From NCBI GenBank assembly GCA_031279175.1, contig JAITJA010000205.1, positions 1 to 13,941 of the forward strand: a stretch of 13,941 bases of DNA, in the 5' to 3' direction. The notes under the pieces were generated by a model, which saw nothing but the letters and a program-made list of their open reading frames with translations, ran no database searches and was not told the origin of the DNA. Below, piece after piece: positions 1 to 8,029 of the stretch (position 1 is the first letter of the stretch; each line of letters starts with the position of its first letter). Both the position numbers and the translations under genes were made by a program. This DNA is from Odoribacteraceae bacterium. Its GTDB lineage: Bacteria > Bacteroidota > Bacteroidia > Bacteroidales > Marinifilaceae.

Positions 1-1
1 C

Positions 2-442
2 GCCGGCGACCACATCACATCGCCCGTCACCATCGACTCCGCCCGCCTCGACGATAACCTCGTCACGATCCGCTTCCTCACCTCCAGCAACCCCGGCGAG
101 AATTATTACCTGTATATCCTCCAGCCCACCGGCGGGCAGGAGACGCTCGACAATCGCTCGACGCTTCTCGATTATAGCGCCTCCCCTCCCCGCTCCGTCG
201 TCGAACGCTCCCTCCCGCTGCCCGCGGGGGCCACCGGCGCGCGGCTCGTCCTCCGCAGGCTTACCCGCGCCTGCCACGCCTACCAGGTGTCGCTCAACGA
301 GGCAAACAGCGCCCAGCAAGGCAGTATCACCACCCCGGCACTCCTCGACGGGAATATTAACGGAGCGCTCGGCCTCTTTACTTGCTACACGGAAGACGCA
401 CTCGACATGGAAGCCCCCTCGCAAACGATCTTTCAAGAATAA
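2..442 (+). CDS. DUF4249-like protein, C-terminal part (5' end outside window)
   Basis: The frame is open from the first bases to the TAA at 440-442 (about 146 codons) and has no plausible start, so this is the 3' end of a longer gene. The segment alternates short beta-type stretches with Thr/Ser/Gly-rich turns. Near its end it reads AYQVSLNEANSAQQG, then LLDGNINGALGLFTCY. The combination of an aromatic/SLN segment with a late N-I-x-G-x-x-G-x-F motif resembles the C-terminus of DUF4249 proteins, which are Bacteroidetes surface lipoproteins often encoded beside TonB-dependent receptors. The signal peptide and lipobox expected for that family would lie outside the window. The family call rests on this motif from memory. 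The existence of a coding frame is more certain, because codon use matches the neighbouring genes. Confidence 0.62.
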   Translation, partial: AGDHITSPVTIDSARLDDNLVTIRFLTSSNPGENYYLYILQPTGGQETLDNRSTLLDYSASPPRSVVERSLPLPAGATGARLVLRRLTRACHAYQVSLNEANSAQQGSITTPALLDGNINGALGLFTCYTEDALDMEAPSQTIFQE

Positions 443-464
443 CACGCGTTTCGGGGATTTTTTA

Positions 465-532
465 TAACTTCGCGACACGAGATAAAAAAGAATCATAAGC
501 GAGAGTCGTGTAAAAGTGTACAAGTGCTCTCG
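465..532 (+). promoter_or_regulatory. possible weak promoter and structured 5' leader of the PLP-enzyme gene
   Basis: TAACTTCG at 465-472 is one base from the Bacteroidetes -7 consensus TAnnTTTG, but no TTTG lies at the right distance upstream. The leader holds two interleaved 6-bp complementarities: ACACGA (475-480) with TCGTGT (506-511), and CGAGAG (500-505) with CTCTCG (527-532). They cross, so they could form a pseudoknot or two alternative hairpins. Function is unproven, and such short pairings may be chance. Confidence 0.25.
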
Positions 533-557
533 AGGAACTCATCAAAATCCATTAATT

Positions 558-1577
558 ATGACAGAACCAGAAACAAGAAAACGCCTTCTCTGCCTGAGAT
601 CAATCATTGGCAACACCCCACTGCTCAAGATCGATTACGCGTTCGACGGGGAAAAACGCTCGCTGTACGCCAAGGCCGAGTACCACAACCTCACGGGGAG
701 TATCAAGGACCGCATGGCATATTATATCCTGAATCACGCCTACCAGACCGGTGAATTGCGCCCCGGGATGCATGTCATGGAAGCCACGAGCGGCAATACC
801 GGCATCTCTTTCTCTGCCCTCGGGCGAGCAATGGGGCACGAGGTGACGATCTTTATGCCTAACTGGATGAGCACCGAACGAATTAACCTCATCAAGAGCT
901 TCGGCGCGCGTATCCGCCTCGTTACCCCGGAAGAAGGAGGATTCCTCGGGAGTATCGCGATGGCCGAACAGGCCAAGAAGGAGAATCCCAACGACGTCTT
1001 CCTGCCCAGGCAGTTCGATAACGAGAAAAATTGCGAGGCCCACGCCGTGACTACCGGCCCGGAGATCGTTGCGCAGTTGATCCAGCTGGGACTGGTGCCC
1101 GACGCGTTCGTCGCCGGCGTGGGCACCGGGGGAACGATCATGGGTGTCGGGAAGTACCTCAAGAGCGTTAACCCGCGCGTGAAGGTCTTCCCCCTCGAAC
1201 CGGAAAATTCTCCCACGATGAGCACCGGCTACAAGGTCGGGAAACACCGCATCCAGGGGATCTCCGACGAGTTTATCCCGTCAATCGTCAAGCTCGACAA
1301 GCTGGATGATATCGTGCAGGTCGATGACGGGGATGCCATCATCATGGCACAGATGCTCGCACGCACGCTGGGACTCGGCGTGGGGATCTCCTCGGGAGGT
1401 AACTTCCTCGGGGCTGTGAAGGCAAGTAACATGCTCGGCAGCGAAGCCGTCGTCGTCACCGTCTTCGCTGACGATAGCAAGAAGTATCTTTCTACCGACT
1501 ACACCCGGGATGAACCTGCGCGGGAAGATTTCCTCTCCCCCCGCGTCACGCTCGAGAAGGTGACCGTCATCAAGTAA
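558..1577 (+). CDS. PLP-dependent cysteine synthase family enzyme (339 aa)
   Basis: A fold-type II pyridoxal-phosphate enzyme of the cysteine synthase / cystathionine beta-synthase family. It probably joins O-acetylserine (or a related activated serine) with sulfide in the cytoplasm. Visible motifs are IGNTPLL at 17-23, the PLP-lysine motif TGSIKDRMA with Lys50, the substrate loop TSGNTG at 77-82, the phosphate-binding loop GVGTGGT at 187-193, RIQGISDEFIPSIV near 231-244, and GISSGGN near 276-282, whose Ser contacts the PLP ring nitrogen. The length is usual for a stand-alone catalytic domain with no CBS or heme extension. ATG 558 is preferred over an in-frame GTG at 516, because homology begins just after it and the upstream bases are A/T-rich, as is normal in this phylum. 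It is followed by its own terminator, so it is probably monocistronic. CysK, CysM and CBS-like alternatives cannot be separated here. Confidence 0.9.
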   Translation: MTEPETRKRLLCLRSIIGNTPLLKIDYAFDGEKRSLYAKAEYHNLTGSIKDRMAYYILNHAYQTGELRPGMHVMEATSGNTGISFSALGRAMGHEVTIFMPNWMSTERINLIKSFGARIRLVTPEEGGFLGSIAMAEQAKKENPNDVFLPRQFDNEKNCEAHAVTTGPEIVAQLIQLGLVPDAFVAGVGTGGTIMGVGKYLKSVNPRVKVFPLEPENSPTMSTGYKVGKHRIQGISDEFIPSIVKLDKLDDIVQVDDGDAIIMAQMLARTLGLGVGISSGGNFLGAVKASNMLGSEAVVVTVFADDSKKYLSTDYTRDEPAREDFLSPRVTLEKVTVIK

Positions 1578-1612
1578 ACGGCCTGCCCCGGCATCCCGCG
1601 CCAAATTACACT

Positions 1613-1652
1613 ACACGGCCGCGTGAAAGACATTCGCGCGGCCGCGTCTTTT
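1613..1652 (+). terminator. intrinsic terminator after the PLP-enzyme gene
   Basis: The 11-bp stem 1613-1623 / 1637-1647 has a single A-C mismatch, and its core CGGCCGCG (1616-1623) pairs perfectly with CGCGGCCG (1637-1644). The loop is 13 nt, and CTTTTAT follows. It lies 35 bp past the stop codon. The T-run is short, so efficiency may be moderate. Confidence 0.7.
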
Positions 1653-1760
1653 ATCCCACGCCTTAAGGCGCTCCTTGTTCATGCTTGAATCTCCCCTCGT
1701 CACGCTCGAACAATAAAAGATTCTCCTCCCCGCTCGCGGACGAGAAAAACATTCTTAAAG

Positions 1761-1791
1761 TTTGGTGACGGAGACAATTATCCTTACATTG
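1761..1791 (+). promoter_or_regulatory. Bacteroidetes-type promoter for the HTCS gene
   Basis: TTTG at 1761-1764 (-33 element) is separated by exactly 20 nt from TACATTG at 1785-1791, a close match to the -7 consensus TAnnTTTG. The predicted transcription start is near 1797, leaving a leader of about 60 nt before ATG 1859. The rest of the 1578-1858 gap holds the preceding terminator and nothing else I recognise. Confidence 0.6.
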
Positions 1792-1858
1792 CCAACGTGC
1801 GTCTTGCACCGGTAAGTAAAAGCCAGGTCAATGACCGCTTCACACCAAAACCTGCACG

Positions 1859-4800
1859 ATGAAGGCGAAAACGTGTTTTTTTCTCTATTGCCTGTTCCTC
1901 GCGACGCCCGGTCGCGGTGGAGACCTCTCCTTCCGCCACTATACCACGCGGGAAGGGTTGTCGAACAACAACGTCCTGTGCATGATCCAGGATGCGTCGG
2001 GATACATCTGGTGCGGTACTCCCGACGGGCTAAGTCGCTTCGATTCAAAAAACTTCCGAACCTACCGGCACGTCGCCGGGGACTCTACCTCGCTCGGGAA
2101 TAATAACGTGCACGCGCTGCACGAGGCCTCGAACGGGGAGATCTGGGTGGGAACGGAGAACGGCGTCTATCGCCTCGACCCCTACTCGGGGCGCTTTATC
2201 CCCTTCCCGCTGCCACACGAGCACCCCGACGGGGAGTGTAACGTCAATTGCAGGTGGCGAAAGAATATCGTCTACTCCATCAAGGAGGATCACGAGCAGC
2301 GGATCTGGATCTCTACCTACGGCAACGGCCTTTATTGCCACGACCTCGTTACCGGCGCGTCGCGCCACTACCTGCCGTGCTCTATCCCCTCTGACCTGAA
2401 CACGAAGATCCTCGTCGACCGCGAGGGCGTCGCGTGGGTAGCCTCGAACGGTCATGGCCTCTGCAAGTATATTCCCGACGAGGATCGTTTCGCGCCCGTC
2501 ACGCTCCGCGACGAGGCCTCGGGAAGAGAGGCGCGCTCGGTCTATGCCCTCTGCGAGGACTCCTCCGGCAACATCTGGGCGTGCGATAACGGCCTCTTCA
2601 AGTACGATCGCGCGCGGCAGGTCACGACCTCCTACCTCGCGGATCACCTGCGGAATGTCCACTTCATCACCGCCGCGCGAGACGGGATGCTCTATATCGG
2701 CTCGGACGTGGGCCTGACGATCTATGATCCCGTCGGGAATCGCGGCGAGACGCTCTCTTCCCGCGACCGGCTTCCCGCCGGGCTGAATGATGATTTCGTC
2801 TACTCGATCCTCGAGGATCGCGAGGGAGGATTGTGGGTTGGCACGTATTGCGGGGGCGTTAATTACTCGCCTGGTAGCCCGGTGTTCGAGTTCTATCCCC
2901 AGGTAGGCGAGGAGGGAGAGTCAGCAGGAGTACCGGCAGGAAGAATCGTCAACGAGCTGCACGAGGGGCCTGACGGCACGATCTGGATCGGCACTGACGA
3001 CCGGGGGCTTTTCCGCTTCTCTCCCCGCGACAAGAACTTCGCTTCGGTCTCCCTCGGCGAGAGAGATATTAAAGTGCAGGCGCTCCACGCCGACGAAGAG
3101 TACCTGTGGATCGGCACGTACAGGAACGGGATCTTCCGCCTGTCACCGGCCACGGGGAAGATCAGGCACTACCCCGGGGAGATGCCGGGGAACATGCCAG
3201 GGATCGACGCGCGGAGCGTTTACTCCTTCTATAAAGACAGCGAGGGACGACTGTGGATCGGCGCGCAGACAGGAGTCTTCACCTACGATGCCCGGTCGGA
3301 TAGCTTCTCGATGGTCGTCGACCTCGGGTTCAACAGCTACGTGGAGCGCATCGAGGAGGACGGGCGGGGCGACATCTGGATCGCGTCGCAGGGGAAAGGG
3401 CTGATCAGCATCAGCCAGGGCAGGGACTCCATCACCTTCCATTCCAACGAGCGGACGGGACTGCCGGAGATGGTACCCGCGTTCTGCATCATGGGCGACA
3501 AGCTGCTGGTTGGTACTGCCGGGAGCGGGCTATACACCTACGACCCGCGGCGCGGCACCTGCGAACGAGACGCGAATCCCCTCTTCGACACCCACGGCAA
3601 CATCCTCTCGATCATCCCCGGGGACAACGAACTGTGGTTAGTCACCAGCAACGGGCTGCTCCGGTATAACGCCGACGGCTCGTCGCGCCTCTACGACGAG
3701 GAAGACGGGCTGCACTGTCACCCCTTCTCGACGAACGCGTGGTTGCGCGCCTCGTCCGGCCACGTCTACATCGGCGGGAGCAACGGGTTTAACCGCTTCC
3801 TGCCCAGGGAGATTCGCGATAACGACACGGCCCCACGCGTCGCCTTCACCGCCTTCCGCCTCTCCAGCGAGAGCGCCCCGCGGCCCCTCGACAAGAGACT
3901 CGCCGCGACACTGGAGCATGACCAGTCGGGCTTCACCATCGAGTTCGTCGCCACGAGTTTCCGCACTCCCTCCAAGAACAAGTACAAGTACATGCTCCAG
4001 GGCTTCGACAAGACGTGGTCCTATACCGGGAATCACGACAACAAGGCAACCTACACGAATCTCTCGCCGGGAGAGTATCTCTTCCGCGTCACCGCCTGCA
4101 ATGACGATGGGCGATGGAACCCGCTGGAGAGCTGCCTGCGCGTGACCATCCTACCGCCGTGGTGGAACACCGGCATCGCGCGCGCCGTTTACGGGTTGCT
4201 GCTGCTGTGCGCGCTCGTCGCGGTGTATCTCCTGCTCCTGAAACGCCTCAAGCGGGCGCACGCGAACAAGATCGAGATGATGCGCTACGAGAACGAACGC
4301 GACCTCGCCGAAGCCAGGTTTAGCCTCTTTACCAGCATCACGCACGAGATCCGTACCCCACTCTCCCTCATCCTCGCCCCCGTCGAGGCGATCTTGCAAC
4401 GCGACGAGCTGCCCGACGAGGTGCTGCAGGAGGATCTCAACGCGATCAAGAAAAATAGCGAACGCCTCCTCGAGCTGAGCAACCAGGTGCTCGACTTCGC
4501 GAAGGTCGAGCAGGATCTTTACCTCGTCAAGAACGAGACGTTCGACCTCGCCGGGCTGGTCGAGACGATCACCCGCCGCCTCGCCCCCGCCGCCCGCCGG
4601 CAAGGCACGCGCGTCGAGACCTCCTTCCCGGAGAATCTCCCGCTGCTCTTCTCGGACAGGGAGGCCCTCGCGAAGATGATCGGTAACCTGCTCGCGAACG
4701 CGATCAAGTCCGCGAGAGACCACGTCCGCGTCGCCGTCGAGGAAGAACCGGGAGGCGATGCCCTCCGCGTGATCGTCGAAGATAACGGTGACGGCGTCAG

Positions 4801-5797
4801 CGAGGAGGAACGGGAAAAGATCTTTACCCTCTTCTACCAGGAAAAGAAGGGGAACGACCGGCTGGCTACCGGCGTCGGCCTCGCTATCGTCCGCTTGCTT
4901 GCCGCGAGGATGAATATCGCGATTCGCGTGGAGAGCGAACGGAACGCTTTCACGCGCTTCTCGCTCGTGATCCCCGCCGTACCGCCGGCGGTAGCAGGGG
5001 CGGGAAAACAAGCCGCGGAGACGCGAAACGGGGAGGAGACAACCCCGGAGAAAAAAGAGGGCACTGTCCTGATCGTCGAGGAGAACGAGGAGTTTATCGT
5101 CTATCTCGTCCGCGTCTTCAGCCGCAAGTATCACGTCTGTACCGCGCCCGACGGGCAGAAGGCCCTCGCCCTTCTCAAGGAAAATACCGTCGACCTCATC
5201 ATCAGTAATTTCGCGGAACTCTGCGGGCACGTCAAGAACGACATCCACCTCTCGCATATCCCCGTCGTCCTCCTCGTCGCGAGGGGCGACGCGAAGTTCG
5301 AGGGCCTTGAACGCGTTACCGACGCGTGTATCGAGAAGCCTGTCTCGGCCAATTACCTCTACGCGCGGGTCACCAGCCTGCTGGCAAACAGGAACAAGCT
5401 CCGAGGGATCTTCGCCGGGAAGCCCTTCGAGCCGATCCGTTCCATCGCCGGAAACCAGGCCGACGAACGCTGGTTCGACAGACTTAACGAGTGTATCCGG
5501 GAGAATCTCTCTAACCCCGATTTCTCCATCGACCAGCTCGCCCGCCTCGCCGGATCGAGCCGGACGCTCCTGTACGCGAAGGTAAAGGCCGTTACCGGAC
5601 TTACCCCGAACGATTTTATCCGCCTGACGCGTCTCAAGAAAGCAGCCGAGCACCTCCGCGAGGGGAAATACAAGGTAAACGAGATCAGCCTGCTGGTCGG
5701 GTTCAATACCCCCTCGTACTTCGCCAGGTGCTTCCAGGCGCAGTTCGGCGTCTTGCCCAAGGAATTCATGGAACAGCAATATTCACGTAAATTATAA
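1859..5797 (+). CDS. hybrid two-component system sensor kinase / AraC-type regulator with degenerate receiver (1312 aa)
   Basis: An HTCS: periplasmic sensor, kinase, receiver and DNA-binding domain in one inner-membrane chain. In order: a hydrophobic signal segment (about 5-17); some 14 propeller repeats of the form IWxGTxxGLxxxD from about 26 to 650, enough for two seven-bladed propellers; a Y_Y_Y domain (about 700-763, FDKTW, PGEYLFRV); a transmembrane helix (about 773-795); HisKA with HEIRTPL and phospho-His829; HATPase with N943/N947, DNGDGV (975-980) and GVGLA (1005-1009); a receiver (about 1068-1177); and an AraC-type double helix-turn-helix (about 1205-1305). The kinase boxes look usable. 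The receiver is abnormal: Asn1117 replaces the phosphoacceptor Asp, Val1140 the conserved Thr/Ser, and about seven residues after Asn1117 are missing. Glu1074/Glu1075 and Lys1160 remain. HTCS proteins normally control glycan-use loci; no SusC/SusD genes are visible here. The next gene starts 3 bp after the stop. ATG 1859 opens directly onto the signal sequence. Confidence 0.95.
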   Translation: MKAKTCFFLYCLFLATPGRGGDLSFRHYTTREGLSNNNVLCMIQDASGYIWCGTPDGLSRFDSKNFRTYRHVAGDSTSLGNNNVHALHEASNGEIWVGTENGVYRLDPYSGRFIPFPLPHEHPDGECNVNCRWRKNIVYSIKEDHEQRIWISTYGNGLYCHDLVTGASRHYLPCSIPSDLNTKILVDREGVAWVASNGHGLCKYIPDEDRFAPVTLRDEASGREARSVYALCEDSSGNIWACDNGLFKYDRARQVTTSYLADHLRNVHFITAARDGMLYIGSDVGLTIYDPVGNRGETLSSRDRLPAGLNDDFVYSILEDREGGLWVGTYCGGVNYSPGSPVFEFYPQVGEEGESAGVPAGRIVNELHEGPDGTIWIGTDDRGLFRFSPRDKNFASVSLGERDIKVQALHADEEYLWIGTYRNGIFRLSPATGKIRHYPGEMPGNMPGIDARSVYSFYKDSEGRLWIGAQTGVFTYDARSDSFSMVVDLGFNSYVERIEEDGRGDIWIASQGKGLISISQGRDSITFHSNERTGLPEMVPAFCIMGDKLLVGTAGSGLYTYDPRRGTCERDANPLFDTHGNILSIIPGDNELWLVTSNGLLRYNADGSSRLYDEEDGLHCHPFSTNAWLRASSGHVYIGGSNGFNRFLPREIRDNDTAPRVAFTAFRLSSESAPRPLDKRLAATLEHDQSGFTIEFVATSFRTPSKNKYKYMLQGFDKTWSYTGNHDNKATYTNLSPGEYLFRVTACNDDGRWNPLESCLRVTILPPWWNTGIARAVYGLLLLCALVAVYLLLLKRLKRAHANKIEMMRYENERDLAEARFSLFTSITHEIRTPLSLILAPVEAILQRDELPDEVLQEDLNAIKKNSERLLELSNQVLDFAKVEQDLYLVKNETFDLAGLVETITRRLAPAARRQGTRVETSFPENLPLLFSDREALAKMIGNLLANAIKSARDHVRVAVEEEPGGDALRVIVEDNGDGVSEEEREKIFTLFYQEKKGNDRLATGVGLAIVRLLAARMNIAIRVESERNAFTRFSLVIPAVPPAVAGAGKQAAETRNGEETTPEKKEGTVLIVEENEEFIVYLVRVFSRKYHVCTAPDGQKALALLKENTVDLIISNFAELCGHVKNDIHLSHIPVVLLVARGDAKFEGLERVTDACIEKPVSANYLYARVTSLLANRNKLRGIFAGKPFEPIRSIAGNQADERWFDRLNECIRENLSNPDFSIDQLARLAGSSRTLLYAKVKAVTGLTPNDFIRLTRLKKAAEHLREGKYKVNEISLLVGFNTPSYFARCFQAQFGVLPKEFMEQQYSRKL

Positions 5798-5800
5798 CAC

Positions 5801-7183
5801 ATGTTCAAGAAAGAAACCTACCAGAACAGGCGTTCCCGCCTGCGCGAAGAGGTCGGCCACGGGCTGCTACTCTTCTCCGGGAACAACGAGTGCGGCATGA
5901 ATTACGCCGACAATACTTACCACTTCCGCCAGGATTCCTCTTTCCTCTATTTCTTCGGGATCGACCGCCCAGGCCTCTCCGCCGTCATCGACATCGACGA
6001 GGATACCGAAACCATCTTCGGCGACGAGTTGACGATCGACGATATCGTCTGGACAGGCACGCTCCCGACGATTCGCGAGAAGAGCGAGCAGGTGGGGATT
6101 TGCCGCGTCGCGCCTGCCAACGCGCTTGCCGGGTGTATCGCCAACGCGCTTGCCGGGGGACGCGCCGTGCATTACCTCCCGCCTTATCGCGGCGAACACC
6201 GCGAGTTGCTTCGCGAGCTGCTCGGCATCCATCCCGCCGAACAAGAGGCCCGCGCCTCGGTCGCCTTTATCCGCGCCGTCGTCAACCAGCGCGTGTACAA
6301 GTCCCAAGAGGAGATCGAGCAGATCGAGGAGGCAGTCAACATCTCCGCCGAGATGCACCTCGCCGCCATCCGCTCCGTTCGCCCCGGGATGAAGGAGAGC
6401 GAGATTGCCGCCATCGTGACGGCCACCGCCCTGCGCGACGGGGGAGAACTCGCCTTCCCCGTGATCGCTACCACCAACGGGCAGACCCTCCACAATCATT
6501 ATCACGGGAATGTTTGCCGGGAAGGACAGCTCTTCCTCCTCGACGCCGGGGCCGAGAACGCCATGCATTACGCCGGCGACCTCTCGTCTACCTTCCCCGT
6601 CGGCCACCGTTTTACCACTCCCCAGCGGGAGATCTACGACATCGCCCTCCGGGCACACCGGGCAGCGACGGACGCCTTGCGCCCCGGGATTCCCTTCAGG
6701 GAGATCCATTTTATCGCCGCTGCCGCTATCGTCAACGGGATGAAAGCGCTTGGCATCATGCGCGGGGAGACGGACGAGGCCGTGCAGGCAGGCGCGCACG
6801 CGCTCTTCTTCCCCTGCGGCACCGGCCACATGATGGGCCTCGACGTCCATGACATGGAGAACCTCGGCGAGACGTGGGTCGGGTATGACGGCGAACCGAA
6901 AAGCACGCTCTTCGGCTTGAAATCCTTGCGCCTGGCCCGTCCCCTGGAACCCGGGTTTGTCTTCACGATCGAACCGGGCATCTATTTTATCCCGGAGCTG
7001 ATCGACCGCTGGCGCGCCGAAAAGCGCTTCGCCGAATACATCTGCTACGACAAGATCGCTCCTTACATGCACGTGGGTGGCGTCCGTAACGAGGAGGATT
7101 ATCTCGTCACCACCAACGGCGTTCGTCGCCTTGGCAAGTATATTCCCACCTCCATCGACGAGGTCGAGGCCCTCCGCGTTTAA
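5801..7183 (+). CDS. pepP: Xaa-Pro aminopeptidase, M24B family (460 aa)
   Basis: A cytoplasmic metallopeptidase predicted to release the N-terminal residue from peptides whose second residue is proline. The N-terminal half (about 1-165) is an AMP_N-type domain. The C-terminal half (about 170-445) is the 'pita-bread' M24 catalytic domain. All five dinuclear-metal ligands can be placed: Asp248 (FLLDAG), Asp260 (HYAGD), His343 (CGTGHMMGLDVHD), Glu391 (TIEPGIY) and Glu431 (GGVRNEED). His350 in GLDVHD is the usual second-shell His. The GLDVHD form and the AMP_N domain favour PepP over the dipeptidase PepQ, though the substrate cannot be proven from sequence. It begins 3 bp after the HTCS stop with no room for its own promoter, so it is probably co-transcribed with the regulator. 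Confidence 0.92.
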   Translation: MFKKETYQNRRSRLREEVGHGLLLFSGNNECGMNYADNTYHFRQDSSFLYFFGIDRPGLSAVIDIDEDTETIFGDELTIDDIVWTGTLPTIREKSEQVGICRVAPANALAGCIANALAGGRAVHYLPPYRGEHRELLRELLGIHPAEQEARASVAFIRAVVNQRVYKSQEEIEQIEEAVNISAEMHLAAIRSVRPGMKESEIAAIVTATALRDGGELAFPVIATTNGQTLHNHYHGNVCREGQLFLLDAGAENAMHYAGDLSSTFPVGHRFTTPQREIYDIALRAHRAATDALRPGIPFREIHFIAAAAIVNGMKALGIMRGETDEAVQAGAHALFFPCGTGHMMGLDVHDMENLGETWVGYDGEPKSTLFGLKSLRLARPLEPGFVFTIEPGIYFIPELIDRWRAEKRFAEYICYDKIAPYMHVGGVRNEEDYLVTTNGVRRLGKYIPTSIDEVEALRV

Positions 7184-7220
7184 AGAGATTGGCTACATTC
7201 GCGGAGAGAATGTAAGCATC

Positions 7221-7991
7221 ATGAAAACAAAAAGAGAAATTGTAGAAGACTGGCTACCGAGGTACACGGGGCGGGAACTGGAGGATTTCACGAAGTATAT
7301 CCTGCTGACAAACTTTGATTACTACCTCGAATTGTTCGCCGAACAACTCGGGAAGCCCGTCGAGGGCGCGGACAAGAACATGCCCACGGTGGCAGGAGAA
7401 GGGATCACGATGATTAACTTCGGTATGGGAAGCGCGAACGCCGCGACGGTCCTCGACCTGCTGTCGGCAATCGAGCCAGAGGCCGTACTCTTCCTCGGCA
7501 AGTGCGGCGGGATCAAGCACAAGAACGCGGTGGGAGATTATATTCTCCCCATCGCCGCCATCAAGGGCGAGGGAACGTCAAACGATTACATGCCGAGGGA
7601 AGTGCCGTCGTTGCCCGCCTTCAGCATCCAGAAAGCCTGCTCGAAAGCCATCGCGAACCACGGGAGAGAGTACTTCACGGGGGTCGTCTACACGACAAAC
7701 CGCCGGGTGTGGGAGTTCGACGAACGCTTCAAGGAGTACCTCCTCTCGACGCGGGCGCTGGCCGTCGAAATGGAGTGCGCGACGATCTTCACCGTCGGGT
7801 TCGCCAACCGGATACCGACGGGGGCGCTACTGCTGGTATCCGATCGCCCGATGATCTCCGACGGGATCAAAACCAGCGCCTCCGACAAGATCGTCACGAG
7901 AGAGTTCGCGCGCCAGCACCTCGACATTGGCGTCGAGACGATGAGAAGCATACAGGAGAAAAATTATTCCATGCGCCACCTGATCTTCTAA
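7221..7991 (+). CDS. amn: AMP nucleosidase, short Bacteroidetes form (256 aa)
   Basis: A PNP/UDP-phosphorylase-fold enzyme predicted to hydrolyse AMP to adenine and ribose 5-phosphate in purine turnover. Family signs are GMGSANAATVLDLL (68-81), FLGKCGGI (91-98), the VEME ribose-binding motif (182-185) within ALAVEMECATIF, and Ser207-Asp208 in LLLVSDRP, where Asp is the expected catalytic acid. At 256 aa it matches the compact form common in this phylum and lacks the extra N-terminal domain of the roughly 480-aa proteobacterial Amn. ATG 7221 is chosen because the frame upstream of it only shadows the end of pepP. The gap to pepP is 37 bp and contains TACATTCG (7194-7201), a weak -7-like element, so separate transcription is possible. 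Confidence 0.9.
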   Translation: MKTKREIVEDWLPRYTGRELEDFTKYILLTNFDYYLELFAEQLGKPVEGADKNMPTVAGEGITMINFGMGSANAATVLDLLSAIEPEAVLFLGKCGGIKHKNAVGDYILPIAAIKGEGTSNDYMPREVPSLPAFSIQKACSKAIANHGREYFTGVVYTTNRRVWEFDERFKEYLLSTRALAVEMECATIFTVGFANRIPTGALLLVSDRPMISDGIKTSASDKIVTREFARQHLDIGVETMRSIQEKNYSMRHLIF

Positions 7992-8001
7992 TTAATTATC
8001 G

Positions 8002-8009
8002 TACTTTCG
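8002..8009 (+). promoter_or_regulatory. possible -7 promoter element of the DUF1573-yajC operon
   Basis: TACTTTCG is one base from TAnnTTTG, sits in the 38-bp gap after amn and lies 20 bp before ATG 8030 in an A/T-rich pocket. No TTTG lies at the expected -33 position, so this is weak. Read-through from amn is the alternative. Confidence 0.3.
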
Positions 8010-8029
8010 TCGCCGCGTAATAAATAGAC

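Noticed and set aside
516..557. GTG 516 as the start of the PLP enzyme
   Set aside because: It adds 14 residues (MYKCSRGTHQNPLI) without family similarity and runs through the hairpin-rich leader. ATG 558 has the A/T-rich upstream context.
4151..5779. Long minus-strand open frame (542 codons) opposite the HTCS
   Set aside because: It is the antisense shadow of a clear HisKA-HATPase-receiver-AraC coding region. Its composition (Leu/Asp/Gly/Val/Arg-rich, no motifs) is typical of reverse frames in GC-rich genes.
5867..7072. Minus-strand open frame (401 codons) opposite pepP
   Set aside because: The plus strand carries all five metal ligands of an M24 peptidase. The reverse frame has no recognisable domain.
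7077..7220. Upstream extension of the AMP nucleosidase frame into pepP
   Set aside because: The extra 48 residues are Ser/Pro-rich out-of-frame reading of pepP. ATG 7221 gives the family-standard length.
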